This document shows, in pieces, positions 5,689 to 5,931 of a stretch of 5,931 nt of DNA (position 1 is the stretch's first letter; each line of letters begins with the position of its first letter). Source of the DNA: Thermoanaerobaculia bacterium (GTDB lineage: Bacteria; Acidobacteriota; Thermoanaerobaculia; Multivoradales; JAHEKO01); contig JARFQS010000419.1 in the NCBI GenBank assembly GCA_029287645.1, positions 1-5,931 on the forward strand. The letters run 5' to 3'. The notes below the pieces were generated by a model. It made no database searches, was not told the DNA's origin, and worked only from the letters and a program-made list of their open reading frames with translations. Position numbers and translations under genes: made by a program.

Positions 5689-5931
5689 CTACTGCGGCGT
5701 CTTGACCGGGGGATCGGGCCTCTCGGGAAGGCTTCTGGGATCGGCATCCATCGCTGCCAGGAGCTCTTCGACGGCCCTCTCGAGCTGTGGATCTCGGCCC
5801 TCGAGCAGCGACTTGGCGTCGTGGTGCACCTCGATGGCAGGAACCACGCCGACACCCTCGAGAATCCAGTTGCCGTCCATGTCGTTGAGGCCGAACTCCG
5901 GCACGTTGACGCCACCACCGTCGATCAGATT
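5689..5931 (-). CDS. Tricorn-like S41 family peptidase, C-terminal end, truncated by window edge
   Basis: Eighty C-terminal residues are visible and the frame stays open to the right edge. The start suggested by GTG at 5904 is internal. The sequence runs through [19 protein letters not shown], then [15 protein letters not shown], a [12 protein letters not shown] helix, and a proline-rich tail ending [12 protein letters not shown]. This matches the end of the S41 catalytic domain in bacterial tricorn protease homologues, where a glycine-rich EG-GV-PDI strand is followed by a helix reading DPQL and a P-rich tail. Glu25 of the visible part (in LEGVGV) is the likely equivalent of the glutamate in the tricorn catalytic tetrad; the serine and histidine lie outside the window. 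Tricorn-type enzymes cut short peptides, and the M20 hydrolase gene just downstream would suit a later step. Another S41 processing peptidase is the main alternative. Confidence 0.75.
   Translation of the reverse strand, partial: NLIDGGGVNVPEFGLNDMDGNWILEGVGVVPAIEVHHDAKSLLEGRDPQLERAVEELLAAMDADPRSLPERPDPPVKTPQ

Noticed and set aside
1..5931. tRNA or rRNA genes, CRISPR arrays, insertion sequences or phage genes
   Set aside because: No repeat-spacer pattern, cloverleaf-like segment, transposase motif or terminal inverted repeat was seen, and coding sequence accounts for almost all of the window.

Overview
The window is GC-rich, tightly packed bacterial DNA: five protein-coding genes plus one small membrane-protein gene, with short or overlapping junctions. 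The two edge genes are cut by the window. I see no RNA genes, insertion sequences, CRISPR arrays or other mobile DNA. The gene mix (DUF748/AsmA-like envelope protein, tricorn-type S41 peptidase, M20 hydrolase, sodium/solute symporter with a DUF3311 partner, membrane-anchored reductive-dehalogenase-like protein) suggests a Gram-negative environmental bacterium, perhaps Acidobacteriota, Myxococcota, Gemmatimonadota or a similar group. The sequence alone does not settle the lineage.

Layout from left to right: the C-terminal part of a DUF748 protein (+) runs in from the left edge and ends at 1178. A 61-bp gap with a strong hairpin separates it from a convergent reductive-dehalogenase-like gene (-, 2595 to 1240). 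A 95-bp divergent promoter region (2596-2690) follows. Next is a two-gene unit on the + strand: a DUF3311 small membrane protein (2691-2960) and a sodium:solute symporter (to 4426), apparently translationally coupled. Six bases past the symporter stop is the end of a convergent M20 metallohydrolase gene (-, 5617 to 4433). Upstream of it on the same strand is the C-terminal end of a tricorn-like S41 peptidase (-, from the right edge to 5689).

The most notable gene is the reductive-dehalogenase-like one. It keeps both iron-sulfur motifs and the RdhA core sequence. In place of a Tat signal peptide it has three N-terminal membrane helices, whose flanking charges predict a cytoplasm-facing active domain, and no separate RdhB anchor gene is visible. 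The S41 peptidase and M20 hydrolase could together break peptides down to amino acids or acylated amino acids. The symporter pair beside them may import a small organic acid or amino acid, but its substrate cannot be read from sequence. Regulatory details worth a second look are a possible CTG start for the symporter, a hairpin hiding the ribosome binding site of the M20 gene, and a possible leaderless promoter for the rdhA-like gene.
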